Assembly (NCBI GenBank): GCA_937927415.1
Contig: CALBDS010000061.1
Location: forward strand, 124,001-188,000
DNA from: an uncultured Rhodospirillaceae bacterium
Lineage (GTDB): Bacteria > Pseudomonadota > Alphaproteobacteria > Azospirillales > Azospirillaceae
Length of the DNA stretch: 64,000 bases
Direction of reading: 5' to 3'
The notes below the pieces were generated by a model that was not told the DNA's origin, did no database searches, and worked only from the letters and a program-made list of their open reading frames with translations. A program made the translations under genes and the position numbers. Positions 53,400-62,062 of the stretch are shown one piece after another; positions within the stretch are counted from its first letter, which is position 1; each line of letters begins with the position of its first letter.

Positions 53400-53750
53400 A
53401 GTCCCTATATTACGGGGGCCGGTGCAAACCGGCTATGGCGATAAACGCCTTGTGGAATAAGCGTAGCGGACCCGGGGGCGGTACCCGGCGCCTCCACCAT
53501 CACCCTTCGAACGAAGGGGGCCTCTGCTAAAGGTCGTGATGGGGGCGAAATAGGATCGACGCGCGTGGTAAAGACACGGTTTTCGCTCGGCATGGTTCCG
53601 CCGTTATCGGGCCATTGCAATAGTTGCCAACGACAACGTTGCTCCGGTTGCCGTCGCCGCGTAATGCGGTAAGGTGATCGACCTCAATCCCTTGGGGGTA
53701 GCACTCTAAGGTGGGGCCGTGGGCCGCCTAGCAACAGAAGGCCCACACTT
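53400..53750 (+). ncRNA. ssrA: Permuted two-piece tmRNA
   Basis: Alphaproteobacterial circularly permuted tmRNA gene. The acceptor piece ends in CGCCTCCACCA (CCA at 53497-53499), and the coding piece starts at 53541 with GGGGGCG, which pairs with CGCCTCC to form the acceptor stem. A ~41-base intervening loop lies between them and is removed on maturation. The tag frame GCC AAC GAC AAC … GCG TAA (53626-53664) encodes ANDNVAPVAVAA, ending in the usual hydrophobic degron. A stem GTGGGCC/GGCCCAC near 53718-53745 is close to the 3' end. Outer limits are approximate. It rescues stalled ribosomes. Confidence 0.93.
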
Positions 53751-53782
53751 CCCTCGTCTTCCGGCCAAGGTTGCGCCAGAAC

Positions 53783-54271
53783 ATGCCCAAAGAGCCGCTT
53801 CGTTATGAAAAGATGGTCGAATCCGCCCTGCGGGGGGTCGTGCGCGACGCCCTGAAAGAGGTGGAGGAGGCTGGCCTGCCGGGCAACCATCATTTCTATC
53901 TGACCTTCCGCACCGGCTATCCCGGCGTGTCCGTGCCGTCGTACCTGTCCGAACAGTACCCGACCGAAATGACCATCGTGCTCCAGTACCAATATTATGG
54001 GCTGGAGGTGACGGAGGAGCGTTTCGAGGTCACGCTGAGCTTCCACAACAAGCACGAACGGCTGGTGGTCCCCTTTGCCGCCATCACCACCTTCGCCGAC
54101 CCCTCGGTGAATTTCGCCCTGCAGTTCCAGCCGCTGAGCACCGAGGACGAGGTGGACCTGGAAGCCGCCCCGCCCAGCCCGGCCACCGACGCCCCTGCGG
54201 CGGCGGACAAGGACGAAGCACCCAAGCGCGGCGAAGTCGTGGCGCTCGACGCCTTCCGCAAGAAGCAGTAA
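53783..54271 (+). CDS. sspB: SspB-alpha, ClpXP adaptor for ssrA-tagged proteins
   Basis: 162-residue cytoplasmic adaptor that delivers tmRNA-tagged proteins to ClpXP. The substrate-binding domain (about residues 1-125: YEKMVESALRGVVRDALKEV; HHFYLTFRTGYPGVSVPSYL; TIVLQYQYYGLEV) is followed by an Ala/Pro/Asp-rich flexible tail and a C-terminal ClpX-binding motif (EVVALDAFRKKQ). The ATG at 53783 gives the typical MPKE start. It begins about 30 bp after the tmRNA gene, so the tag and its adaptor are encoded together. Confidence 0.94.
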   Translation: MPKEPLRYEKMVESALRGVVRDALKEVEEAGLPGNHHFYLTFRTGYPGVSVPSYLSEQYPTEMTIVLQYQYYGLEVTEERFEVTLSFHNKHERLVVPFAAITTFADPSVNFALQFQPLSTEDEVDLEAAPPSPATDAPAAADKDEAPKRGEVVALDAFRKKQ

Positions 54272-54284
54272 GGGCACGGCCGCC

Positions 54285-54647
54285 GTGCTAGATGATCTCG
54301 CTGATCACATCTGCGAGACACTCGCCCCCATGGGCGAAATCACCGTGCGGCGGATGTTCGGCGGTTTTTGCTTTTTTTGCGACGGGTTGGCCTTTGCCCT
54401 GATCGCCGACGGGGTTTTTCATGTGAAGGCGGACGACCACAACCGTCCCGCCTTCGTTGCCGCGGGAATCGGGCCGTTCCGCCCCTTCCCCGACAAGCCG
54501 ACCACCATGTCCTATTACCCCGTCCCCGAATCGGCCCTGGACGAGCCGGCCGAGTTGCTGGCCTGGAGCCGCCCCGCCTTCGACGCCGCCCTGCGCGCCG
54601 CGGCGAAGAAAGCGGCCAAACCCAAACGCCCCCGCAAAAAGCCCTGA
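54285..54647 (+). CDS. TfoX N-terminal domain protein
   Basis: 120-residue protein consisting of a TfoX/Sxy N-terminal domain (ITVRRMFGGFCFFCDGLAFALI; YYPVPESAL) with a basic Lys/Pro tail. The C-terminal half of full-length Sxy is absent, as in many alphaproteobacterial single-domain homologues. GTG start at 54285, 13 bp after sspB; likely co-transcribed. The function is not established; full-length TfoX acts in competence regulation. Confidence 0.85.
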   Translation: MLDDLADHICETLAPMGEITVRRMFGGFCFFCDGLAFALIADGVFHVKADDHNRPAFVAAGIGPFRPFPDKPTTMSYYPVPESALDEPAELLAWSRPAFDAALRAAAKKAAKPKRPRKKP

Positions 54648-54708
54648 GGAGGCGGGGTGAACGGCCCCCTCCCCCGCCCCGGGCTACGCCACCCAAAAAT
54701 CGCCAACC

Positions 54709-54872
54709 CATTGATATAAAATAATTTTCACCGTCATCCCAGCGAAAGCTGGGATCCAGAAGGTGTTTCCAGGGCCAAAACCTCAGGCGATTCATATCGC
54801 CGCTGATCGCGGCTCAACACCTGGATTCCCGCTTTCGCGGGAATGACGATGAGAAGTTATTTTCTATCAATG
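54709..54872. repeat. 164-bp palindromic element (MITE-like)
   Basis: The two ends are ~50-bp imperfect inverted repeats, each starting CATTGATA and running through an AT-rich stretch into CGTCAT…CCC, GCGAAAGC, GGGA and ATCCAG. The inner GTCATCCC-type palindromes are a widespread repeat motif. It lies between the TfoX-N gene and the convergent COQ9 gene, may end transcription from both sides, and codes for nothing. Confidence 0.88.
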
Positions 54873-54906
54873 TGTTGCGCAATGTGAGCAGAGCATAGCC
54901 TGCCCC

Positions 54907-55608
54907 TTACGACATATGCGTGGTAGACTGGCTGCCGCGGGCGCCGGTGGTGCGCTGGCGGATCTGGCGGGCAAAGCGGGCCGGTGACGGCAGATGCGAC
55001 AGAATCCCCGTCACCGTCTTCACCGCCGAGGTGGCCTTGCCCACCCCCGCCACCTCGCCCAGGCGACGATCGATGAAGGCCCAGGTATCGGCCCGGTCCT
55101 CCGACGCATCGTCCAGCCAGTAGAAGGTGGCCGCACTCAGCACCCCGGCCAGGATGGCGCGCTTGCTGTAATGGTTGAAATCGGTGGCGGTGTCCCCGGC
55201 GGCGTACCAGATGGTGTCCACCGTCCGGTGCAGCAGCCGCAGGCCCAACCCCACATTGCGCGGCAGCGCCAGATGGGCCAGCAGGCGGCGCACCGCTTCC
55301 CGGTGCGGCTCCAGCACCTGGAAATGGCAGACCAGCGCCAGCCGGATCTTCTGCGGGGTGCGCATGTCGTCCAGCGGGTGGGCCTGCATCGCCGCCAGCA
55401 TGGCGCGGTCGGTCCAGTCGGCGAAGTGCTCGATCAGGTCCGCCACCCCGCCGGGGAAGGCCCGGCGCACGGCCAGCGGATCGATGTCGGCCATGCGGGC
55501 GCCGTCCAGCAGGGCGTCGTCGCTCCAGCCGTCGAACACCACGTTGGGCAACACCGCTTCCAGAATGGTATCCCGCGTCCGCTCCTGCGTGCTGCCTTCG
55601 GTGTTCAT
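54907..55608 (-). CDS. COQ9-family ubiquinone biosynthesis protein
   Basis: 233-residue protein of the COQ9 family, a lipid-binding helper of ubiquinone hydroxylation. TetR-like N-terminal helices are followed by the conserved C-terminal signature NHYSKRAILAGVLSAATFYWLDD. It overlaps def by 4 bp (ATGA). The COQ9-def-rpsU neighbourhood fits alphaproteobacterial chromosomes. Confidence 0.93.
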   Translation of the reverse strand: MNTEGSTQERTRDTILEAVLPNVVFDGWSDDALLDGARMADIDPLAVRRAFPGGVADLIEHFADWTDRAMLAAMQAHPLDDMRTPQKIRLALVCHFQVLEPHREAVRRLLAHLALPRNVGLGLRLLHRTVDTIWYAAGDTATDFNHYSKRAILAGVLSAATFYWLDDASEDRADTWAFIDRRLGEVAGVGKATSAVKTVTGILSHLPSPARFARQIRQRTTGARGSQSTTHMS

Positions 55609-56141
55609 GGCTCGTCGTCCTTCTGCTCGCCCATCAGGTGATGCGCTTCTTCGGTAACGGCAAGAAGACGCAAATCGTCCATCCGGTCAATGTAGAGAAT
55701 ACCGTCCAGGTGATCGACCTCGTGCTGCACCACGCGGGCGTGAAAGCCGGTGGCCTCCCGCTCGATCACCGTGCCGTCCAGGGTCAGGGCGCGGTAGCCG
55801 ATGCGGGTGTAGCGCGGCACGATACCCCGCCATCCCGGCACCGACAGACACCCTTCCAGCCCCCATTCCATGGATGAGGTCAGCGGTTCCACCACCGGGT
55901 TGATGAGCACCGTGGGCGGCAGCGTTTCCCCGCCCGACCGCTCCGCCGGCACCCGAATCACCACCATACGGATTCCCTGACAGACCTGCGGGGCCGCCAA
56001 CCCGACTCCGGGGGCGTCCAGCATAGTGTCGGTCATGTCGGCGGCAAGGCCGCGAACCGCGGATTCGTTCGGGCTGGTCACAGGCACCGCCGTCCGACGC
56101 AACACCGGATGCCCCATTCGGGCAATTCTCAGCACAGACAT
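55605..56141 (-). CDS. def: Peptide deformylase
   Basis: 178-residue metalloenzyme that removes the formyl group from nascent proteins. All three motifs are present: GVGLAAPQ (45-52), EGCLS with C98, and QHEVDH with H140, E141 and H144 for metal binding and catalysis. It is somewhat divergent from the usual deformylase (VCQGIRMVVI in place of the common region), so it may be a second paralogue of the cell's main Def. It is divergent from rpsU. Confidence 0.92.
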   Translation of the reverse strand: MSVLRIARMGHPVLRRTAVPVTSPNESAVRGLAADMTDTMLDAPGVGLAAPQVCQGIRMVVIRVPAERSGGETLPPTVLINPVVEPLTSSMEWGLEGCLSVPGWRGIVPRYTRIGYRALTLDGTVIEREATGFHARVVQHEVDHLDGILYIDRMDDLRLLAVTEEAHHLMGEQKDDEP

Positions 56142-56363
56142 GCATCATTATTTGGGGACTTCGCCGCCATTAGGCAATCGCCACCTTTGCACCCTTTGGG
56201 AAGATCGTAAAAAAGCTTCCCATTCAACCTGGGCCGTGTTAGACACAGATCAACGAAGCGGGATGCGCCTGGTTCGGCGCTGCCGTTTCATTGCGTTTTC
56301 GCGCCAACGATCTTGTTTCCACGCCGGCCCGGTTGGGCCGCTCAATGAAGGTGACGGTCAACC

Positions 56364-56567
56364 GTGCAAGTTCTGGTCCGTGACAACAACGTCGATCAGG
56401 CCCTCCGCGCCCTGAAGAAGAAGATGCAGCGCGAGGGCATTTTCCGTGAAATGAAGCTGCGTCGGAACTACGAGAAGCCCTCGGAGAAGCGCGCGCGTGA
56501 AAAGGCGGAAGCGGTTCGCCGCACCCGCAAGCTGCTGCGCAAGCGTATGGAGCGCGAGGGCTACTAA
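56364..56567 (+). CDS. rpsU: 30S ribosomal protein S21
   Basis: 67-residue very basic protein (MQVLVRDNNVDQALRALKKK…KRMEREGY) identical in layout to alphaproteobacterial S21. GTG start at 56364 with AAGGTGA upstream. A stem-loop TGGGAAG/CTTCCCA lies 140 bp upstream in the divergent gap with def. A terminator follows at 56645-56674. Confidence 0.95.
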   Translation: MQVLVRDNNVDQALRALKKKMQREGIFREMKLRRNYEKPSEKRAREKAEAVRRTRKLLRKRMEREGY

Positions 56568-56644
56568 AGCCCTCTCCCCCGCGCCGTCGGCTTGTTCCGC
56601 GAACGCGCGTCTTTCCGGCGCTGGTTTGCGTGACGGTTTGCCTG

Positions 56645-56674
56645 CCGCCCCGTGCCTTGCACGCGGGCGGTTTT
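56645..56674 (+). terminator. Rho-independent terminator after rpsU
   Basis: CCGCCCCGTGC (56645-56655) pairs with GCACGCGGGCGG (56659-56670) around a 3-base loop with one bulge and is followed by TTTT. It separates rpsU from ychF. Confidence 0.75.
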
Positions 56675-56814
56675 GGCATGTCGGGGTTTTGTCTCCGTCG
56701 GAGGGAGTGTCTCCGGCCCCAGCATCCTGCTGCTTCCAATTGGCATTTGCGCTTTGCCGCCGGCCATAGGATAAAACGGGCCGTCCGGATCGGTTTCTTT
56801 TTGCGAAGAGTGTC

Positions 56815-57915
56815 ATGGGTTTCAATTGCGGCATCGTCGGCCTGCCCAACGTCGGCAAATCAACCCTGTTCAACGCGCTGACCGCCACCCAGGCGGCGGA
56901 AGCGGCGAATTTCCCCTTCTGCACGAAGGAGCCGAACGTCGGCCGCGTCGGTGTGCCCGACCCGCGGCTGGAGAAGCTGGCGGAAATCGCCAAGTCGCAG
57001 AAGATCATCCCGACCCAGCTTGAGTTCGTGGACATCGCCGGTCTGATCCGCGGTGCGTCCAAGGGCGAAGGGCTGGGCAACCAGTTCCTCGCCAACATCC
57101 GCGAGGTGGATGCCATCGTCCACGTGCTGCGCTGTTTCGAGGACGACGACATCACCCATGTGGAAGGCAACGTCGATCCGCTGCGCGACGCCGAAGTCGT
57201 GGAGACGGAGCTGATGCTGGCCGACATGGAAAGCCTGGAGCGCCAGCTCACCAGCCTCCAGAAAAAGGCCAAGGGCGGCGACAAGGACTCCAAGGTCAAG
57301 GCCGACCTGATGGAACGGGCGCTGAAGGTGCTGCAGGACGGCAAGCCCGCCCGCGTGGTGCCGCTGTCGGACGAGGAAAAGCCGGTGTTCCGGCAGTTCA
57401 TGCTGCTGACGGCCAAGCCGGTGCTGTACGTCTGCAACGTCGAGGAAGCGTCGGCCGCCACCGGCAACCGCTTCTCCGAACGGGTGGCGGAAAAGGCCGC
57501 GGCGGAAGGGGCGGCCCATGTGGTCATCTCCGCCGCCATCGAGGCCGAGGTGGCGCAGCTTTCCGACCCGGCGGAAAAGGCCGAGTTCCTGGGCGCCATG
57601 GGGCTGGAGGAAACCGGCCTGAACCGGCTGATCCGCGCCGGCTACGGGCTGCTGAACCTCATCACCTTCTTCACCATCGGGCCGAAGGAAGCCCGTGCCT
57701 GGACCCTGCACAAGGGCGCCACCGCCCCCCAGGCGGCCGGCGTGATCCACACCGATTTCGAACGCGGCTTCATCCGCGCCGAAACCATCGATTACGCCAG
57801 CTTCGTCGCCTGCAACGGCGAGCAGGGGGCCAAGGACGCCGGCAAGATGCGGCAGGAAGGCAAGGAGTACGTCGTCAACGACGGCGACATCTTCCACTTC
57901 CGCTTCAACGTGTAA
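56815..57915 (+). CDS. ychF: Ribosome-binding ATPase YchF/OLA1
   Basis: 366-residue P-loop protein of the Obg-like family: G1 GLPNVGKST, G3 DIAGLIRG, the altered G4 CNVEE that gives ATP instead of GTP preference, a coiled-coil insert (LQKKAKGGDKDSKVK) and a C-terminal TGS domain (FTIGPKEARAWTLHKGATAPQAAGVIHTDF is split in the text here). It associates with ribosomes in stress responses. Its 3' end overlaps the convergent Nudix gene by 11 bp. Confidence 0.96.
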   Translation: MGFNCGIVGLPNVGKSTLFNALTATQAAEAANFPFCTKEPNVGRVGVPDPRLEKLAEIAKSQKIIPTQLEFVDIAGLIRGASKGEGLGNQFLANIREVDAIVHVLRCFEDDDITHVEGNVDPLRDAEVVETELMLADMESLERQLTSLQKKAKGGDKDSKVKADLMERALKVLQDGKPARVVPLSDEEKPVFRQFMLLTAKPVLYVCNVEEASAATGNRFSERVAEKAAAEGAAHVVISAAIEAEVAQLSDPAEKAEFLGAMGLEETGLNRLIRAGYGLLNLITFFTIGPKEARAWTLHKGATAPQAAGVIHTDFERGFIRAETIDYASFVACNGEQGAKDAGKMRQEGKEYVVNDGDIFHFRFNV

Positions 57916-58366
57916 GCGGCGGACGAAGGGCGGCGGCCAGCCGGATGACCCGTTCGGTTTCATCCCACGGCACCAGGGCCGCCGCCTCGTCCACCGTGGC
58001 CCAGCGGGCTTCCAGGGCGTCGTCGGCACAGACCGCTTCGCCCGCCTCCCACTCCGCCGCGACCTCGATCAGGGTGTAGTGGTATTCCACCCGCCCTTCC
58101 CCGTCGCGGGTGATGGCGTCCACCACGGTGATCACCGACGTGGGACGGACGGTCAGGCCGGTTTCCTCCCGCACCTCGCGGGCGGCGGCCTGGAACACGG
58201 TTTCGCCGATGTCCTGCGCCCCGCCCGGCAGGCTCCATTGCCCCAGCCGCGGCGCCCGGCCCCGGCGGATCAGCAGGATCCGGTCGCCGCGCCAGACGAT
58301 CACCCCCACCCCGACCCACGGGCGTTGGGGGTAGGTGCGGCGGAGTGCTGAAGCATCATCGGTCAT
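57905..58366 (-). CDS. Nudix hydrolase
   Basis: 153-residue hydrolase with an intact Nudix box (GGAQDIGETVF…REVREETGL) and an N-terminal VGVGVIVWRGDRILLIRRG strand typical of MutT/NudF-like enzymes. It cleaves nucleoside-diphosphate-linked compounds; the exact substrate (ADP-ribose, NADH or oxidised nucleotides) is not readable. The ATG at 58366 precedes the conserved domain; a much longer frame upstream is a shadow of the divergent LysR gene. Confidence 0.92.
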   Translation of the reverse strand: MTDDASALRRTYPQRPWVGVGVIVWRGDRILLIRRGRAPRLGQWSLPGGAQDIGETVFQAAAREVREETGLTVRPTSVITVVDAITRDGEGRVEYHYTLIEVAAEWEAGEAVCADDALEARWATVDEAAALVPWDETERVIRLAAALRPPLTR

Positions 58367-58480
58367 GGTGTCCTCAAGATACGGGCGAAATCCGACGAAA
58401 ACGGCGGGTCTTGACAGGCCGGTGGCCCGGCGCCGACACTTCCCCCCATCCAGCCCATCATCCCGGCATGGGGTGCGCCG

Positions 58481-59401
58481 ATGGTCAAGCTTCCGATGCT
58501 CAAGCTCAACGAGATCCAGGCCTTCATCGCCGTTGCCGAAGCCCAATCGGTGCAGGAGGCGGCCAACCGCCTGCACCTGACGCAATCGGCGGTGTCGCGG
58601 CTGATTCAACGGCTGGAAACCGACCTCGGCACCGTTCTGTTCGACCGCCAGACCAAACCGCTGAGCCTGACCCGCGACGGGCAGACAGCACTTGGCCATT
58701 GCCGCCGCATCCTGAAATCGGTGGGGGATTTCGCCGACGCCTTCACCGACGACACCACGCCGCAGGGGGTTTTGTGCTTCGGCTCGTCCCATGTGCTGGC
58801 GCGGATGCTGACCGGGGCGCCGCTGGACACGCTGCGGCAGCGGTTCCCCGCCCTGACCCTGCGGCTGCTGTCGGAATGGAGCGGCCCGATCATCGAGCTG
58901 ATTCGCAACGGCCAGTTGGACGGCGGTGTGGTGGTGTTGCCCGCCGGATCGTCCCCGCCCGCCGACCTGACCACCGAGCGGCTGACGGTGGAAGAGGTGC
59001 GCGGGGTCAGCACCCCCGCCCTGCTGGCCCGCCACGGCCGCACCCTGGCCGGGATGAACGAGGCCGGATGGGTGCTGCAGCCGGAGGGATGCTGTTACCG
59101 CGATGCCCTGACCCGCGCGCTGGAGCGGGAAAACCTGTCGCTCAACGTGCTGGTGGAAGCCTACGACCAGGATCTGCTGCTGTCGCTGGCCGGGCGGGGG
59201 GTGGGATTCACCCTGGCCCCCACCCGTCTGTTCCACAATCCCGGCACGTCGCTGGTGTCGTTCGAGGTGGAACGCTTCGCCATCACCATCGCGGTCTGGC
59301 TGGTCCGCGCCCGCCAGCGGGGCCGCATGGACCGGGTGTTCGATGTGCTGACGGATGAGTTGATGCAGGAAATCGCCCCCTATCATTCCGCAGCAGAATA
59401 A
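58481..59401 (+). CDS. LysR-family transcriptional regulator
   Basis: 306 residues with an N-terminal HTH (LNEIQAFIAVAEAQSVQEAANRLHLTQSAVSRLI) and a substrate-binding domain. The CC pair in PEGCCYRDALTRALERENL lies in the effector domain, but no OxyR-type CX8C spacing is present. The start may be 58481 or 58496. It precedes an MFS transporter in the same orientation (136 bp gap) and could control it; the ligand is unknown. Confidence 0.92.
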   Translation: MVKLPMLKLNEIQAFIAVAEAQSVQEAANRLHLTQSAVSRLIQRLETDLGTVLFDRQTKPLSLTRDGQTALGHCRRILKSVGDFADAFTDDTTPQGVLCFGSSHVLARMLTGAPLDTLRQRFPALTLRLLSEWSGPIIELIRNGQLDGGVVVLPAGSSPPADLTTERLTVEEVRGVSTPALLARHGRTLAGMNEAGWVLQPEGCCYRDALTRALERENLSLNVLVEAYDQDLLLSLAGRGVGFTLAPTRLFHNPGTSLVSFEVERFAITIAVWLVRARQRGRMDRVFDVLTDELMQEIAPYHSAAE

Positions 59402-59536
59402 AGTTCCTTCACCTTATGAATTTGGCGCAAGACCGCTTCCCCGCTACAGTTGCGGCATGGCGGCGTGACCGCCCGACAACAAAAAAGCAGCGACGAGACA
59501 AACCGGCCGAGCGCCGGGATGCGGAGGGTCTTCCCT

Positions 59537-60766
59537 ATGGAAAGCAACAGCGCCTCGTGGCGCAGTCCGGCGGTGATCGTGGCGTGCGGGTGTCTGATCG
59601 CCACCATCGGTTTCGGTGTCCGGTCAACCTATGGCCTGTTCAACACCCCCCTGTCGGAAGCCAACGGCTGGGGCCGCGACGTGTTCGCCCTGGCCCTGGC
59701 CCTGCAAAACCTGCTGTGGGGGGCGGCACAGCCCTTTGCCGGCGCGCTGGCCGACCGTCTCGGCCCGGCGCGGGTGCTGGCCGGCGGGGCGCTGCTGTAC
59801 GGGTTGGGGGTGGCGCTGACGCCGCTGGCCACCTCCCCGCTCATCCTGCAACTGACCTCGGGCGTGCTGGTCGGGGTGGGGCTGGCCGGGGCGTCGTTCA
59901 CGGTGGTGATCGCCGCCTTCAGCCGCCAGATGCCGCCGGAGCGGCGCACCTGGGCCGCCGGCATCGCCACCGCCGCCGGCTCCATGGGCCAGTTCCTGTT
60001 CGCCCCCATGGGGCAGGCGTTCATCGCCGCCTATGGCTGGGGCGTGGCGATGATGCTGCTGGGCGGCAGCGTCGGCTTCATCATTCTGCTCAGTTCCGCC
60101 CTGGCGGGTGGGCAGGAGAGCCACCATCATCACGCCGGCCCCGGAGCGGCGCTGTCGGCGGGGGCGGCCCTGCGCGAAGCCTTCGGCCATCGCAGCTATG
60201 TCCTGCTGGTGATGGGCTTCTTCGTCTGCGGTTTCCATGTGGCCTTCATCACCGTGCACCTGCCGCCCTATCTGAAGGATCTCGGCCTCGATCCGGCGCT
60301 GGCGGGGTGGTCCATCGCGCTCATCGGCCTGTTCAACGTGGTGGGGTCGTACGGGTCCGGCGTGCTGGGCGGGCGGATGCCCAAGCGTTTCCTGCTGTCG
60401 TTCATCTACGCCGCCCGCGCCGCCGTCATCGCCCTGTTCATTTCCCTGCCGGTCACGCCGGTGACGGTTCTGGGGTTTGCGGCGGGCATGGGGCTCTTGT
60501 GGCTGTCCACCGTGCCGCCGACCTCGGGCCTGATCGCGGTGATGTTCGGGGTGCGCCATCTGGGCATGCTGTTCGGCGTCGCCTTCTTCAGCCATCAGGT
60601 GGGATCGTTCCTGGGGGTGTGGCTGGGCGGCGTGCTGTTCGAGCGCACCGGCTCCTATGATCTGGTGTGGTGGTTCAGCATCGCTCTCGGCATTCTGTCG
60701 GCCCTGGTGCATCTGCCCATCGCCGAGCGCCCGGCGGCCCGCCCCGTCCTGGTTCCGGCCGAGTGA
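59537..60766 (+). CDS. MFS transporter (oxalate/formate antiporter-like)
   Basis: 409-residue 12-helix major-facilitator protein with the loop 2-3 motif GALADRLGPARVL and a monocarboxylate/oxalate-type N-terminus (GFGVRSTYGLFNTPLSEANGWGRDVF). The central cytoplasmic loop holds ESHHHHAGPG, a four-His run unusual for the family. GGAGG ribosome site precedes 59537. The upstream LysR gene is a candidate regulator. Its stop overlaps a possible GTG start of the next small gene. Confidence 0.9.
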   Translation: MESNSASWRSPAVIVACGCLIATIGFGVRSTYGLFNTPLSEANGWGRDVFALALALQNLLWGAAQPFAGALADRLGPARVLAGGALLYGLGVALTPLATSPLILQLTSGVLVGVGLAGASFTVVIAAFSRQMPPERRTWAAGIATAAGSMGQFLFAPMGQAFIAAYGWGVAMMLLGGSVGFIILLSSALAGGQESHHHHAGPGAALSAGAALREAFGHRSYVLLVMGFFVCGFHVAFITVHLPPYLKDLGLDPALAGWSIALIGLFNVVGSYGSGVLGGRMPKRFLLSFIYAARAAVIALFISLPVTPVTVLGFAAGMGLLWLSTVPPTSGLIAVMFGVRHLGMLFGVAFFSHQVGSFLGVWLGGVLFERTGSYDLVWWFSIALGILSALVHLPIAERPAARPVLVPAE

Positions 60767-60771
60767 CCGCG

Positions 60772-61167
60772 ATGGCATCCCCCGGCAACACCCTGCCCGG
60801 CCATGGCTTCGCCCTTCTTCTGGGCGGGGCCGTGGCCGCCGTGTGGCTGGTGGCGATGGCCCTGACGCTCAAGGACGCGCAGTTGCCGGCGGAGGCCGAC
60901 GGCACCGTCCTGGCGGTGTTCCCCCCCGGTTCCAGCGACGACGCCATGTTCGGCGCGGTGGTGCGGGCCGGGGGTGAGCCGTTGCGCAGCACCTGGGTCG
61001 GTTTCGCCTGGGTGGCCCGCAGCACCGACCCCGGCTTTGCCGGGCGTTTGCGGAGCGAAGGCGCCAAGGCGGTGTTCGGCGACTTGCCGGTCGGCCCGGT
61101 GCTGGGCGGTTGCGCCGCCGTGTCGTCGGACAGCGACCGCCCCAGCGTCTACAGCCTGCGCCCATAA
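60772..61167 (+). CDS. Small membrane-anchored hypothetical protein
   Basis: 131 residues with one N-terminal membrane helix (FALLLGGAVAAVWLVAMALTL) and a small soluble domain (TVLAVFPPGSSDDAMFGAVV; STWVGFAWVARSTDPGFAG). No family is recognised. ATG at 60772; a GTG at 60763 overlaps the MFS stop as GTGA. It follows the MFS gene closely and is followed by a strong terminator, so it forms the end of that operon and may be an accessory to the transporter. Confidence 0.75.
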   Translation: MASPGNTLPGHGFALLLGGAVAAVWLVAMALTLKDAQLPAEADGTVLAVFPPGSSDDAMFGAVVRAGGEPLRSTWVGFAWVARSTDPGFAGRLRSEGAKAVFGDLPVGPVLGGCAAVSSDSDRPSVYSLRP

Positions 61168-61183
61168 GCCCGGCCCATCATGA

Positions 61184-61216
61184 CAAAACCCCGCCCGGTT
61201 GCCCGGACGGGGTTTC
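61184..61216. terminator. Bidirectional terminator between the small membrane gene and phaB
   Basis: AAACCCCG (61186-61193) pairs with CGGGGTTT (61208-61215), with CCGG/CCGG pairing inside the 14-base loop and T or A runs on both sides. It serves the plus-strand MFS operon and the converging phaAB operon. Confidence 0.85.
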
Positions 61217-61255
61217 GCACCGATGCGGCCGAAGCCGATCAATGCGTCTTGCCGA

Positions 61256-61978
61256 TCAATACATGTGCTGGCCGCCGTTGACCGACAGGGTCGAGCCGGT
61301 CATGAAGCCGTTCTCGTCATCGACCAGATACAACACCGCCTTGGCGATTTCGCTGGCGCGGCCCAGACGGCCGACCGGGATGCGGGCGACGATCTTTTCC
61401 AGCACATGGGGCGGCACGGCGCGCACCATGTCGGTGTCGATGTAGCCCGGCGCAATGGCGTTGACGGTGATGCCCTTGGCCGCACTTTCCTGGGCCAGAG
61501 CCTTGGTGAAGCCGTGGATGCCCGACTTGGCGGCGGCGTAGTTCACCTGACCGTACTGACCGGCCTGCCCGTTCACCGAACCGATGTTGACGATGCGGCC
61601 GAAACCGCGCTCGCGCATGCTGTCGATGACGTTGCGGCACATGTTGAAGCAGGAAGACAGGTTGGTGTGGATCACCGCTTCCCACTGCTCATAGCTCATG
61701 CGGTGCATCACGCCGTCACGGGTGATGCCGGCGTTGTTGATGACCACCTCGATGGGGCCGAGGTCGGCGGCGATGCGGGCGCAGCCGTCCTTGCATTCCT
61801 CGAACGAGGCGACGTCGAACTTGTAGACCGGAATGCCGGTCCGCGCGGAAAACTCCTTGGCGCGTTCATCGTTGCCGGCGTAGTTGGCGGCGACCTTGTA
61901 ACCGGCATCGCGCAGAGCGATTGCCACAGCCTCACCAATACCGCGCGTTCCGCCGGTCACAACTGCAACTCGGGCCAT
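61256..61978 (-). CDS. phaB: Acetoacetyl-CoA reductase
   Basis: 240-residue short-chain dehydrogenase that reduces acetoacetyl-CoA to (R)-3-hydroxybutyryl-CoA with NADPH. Cofactor motif VTGGTRGIGEA (about 8-18), NNAG, catalytic S134, Y147 and K151 (NIGSVNGQAGQYGQVNYAAAK split across the site), and the PhaB-type C-terminal NGGQHMY. GGGGGAGGAAG precedes the ATG at 61978. It lies 84 bp after phaA in the same operon and supplies PHB synthesis. Confidence 0.95.
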   Translation of the reverse strand: MARVAVVTGGTRGIGEAVAIALRDAGYKVAANYAGNDERAKEFSARTGIPVYKFDVASFEECKDGCARIAADLGPIEVVINNAGITRDGVMHRMSYEQWEAVIHTNLSSCFNMCRNVIDSMRERGFGRIVNIGSVNGQAGQYGQVNYAAAKSGIHGFTKALAQESAAKGITVNAIAPGYIDTDMVRAVPPHVLEKIVARIPVGRLGRASEIAKAVLYLVDDENGFMTGSTLSVNGGQHMY

Positions 61979-62062
61979 GAGCTTCCTCCCCCTGGTTATT
62001 CTTGGGTTTGTTTGGATCGAAGCGGGGGCCGCCATTGGGCGGCGGCCCCCGTTTGTCAGTGC

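Noticed and set aside
56197..56222. TGGGAAG/CTTCCCA stem upstream of rpsU as a riboswitch or terminator
   Set aside because: Short stem, large loop, and no T-run or conserved motif; mentioned only as a hairpin.
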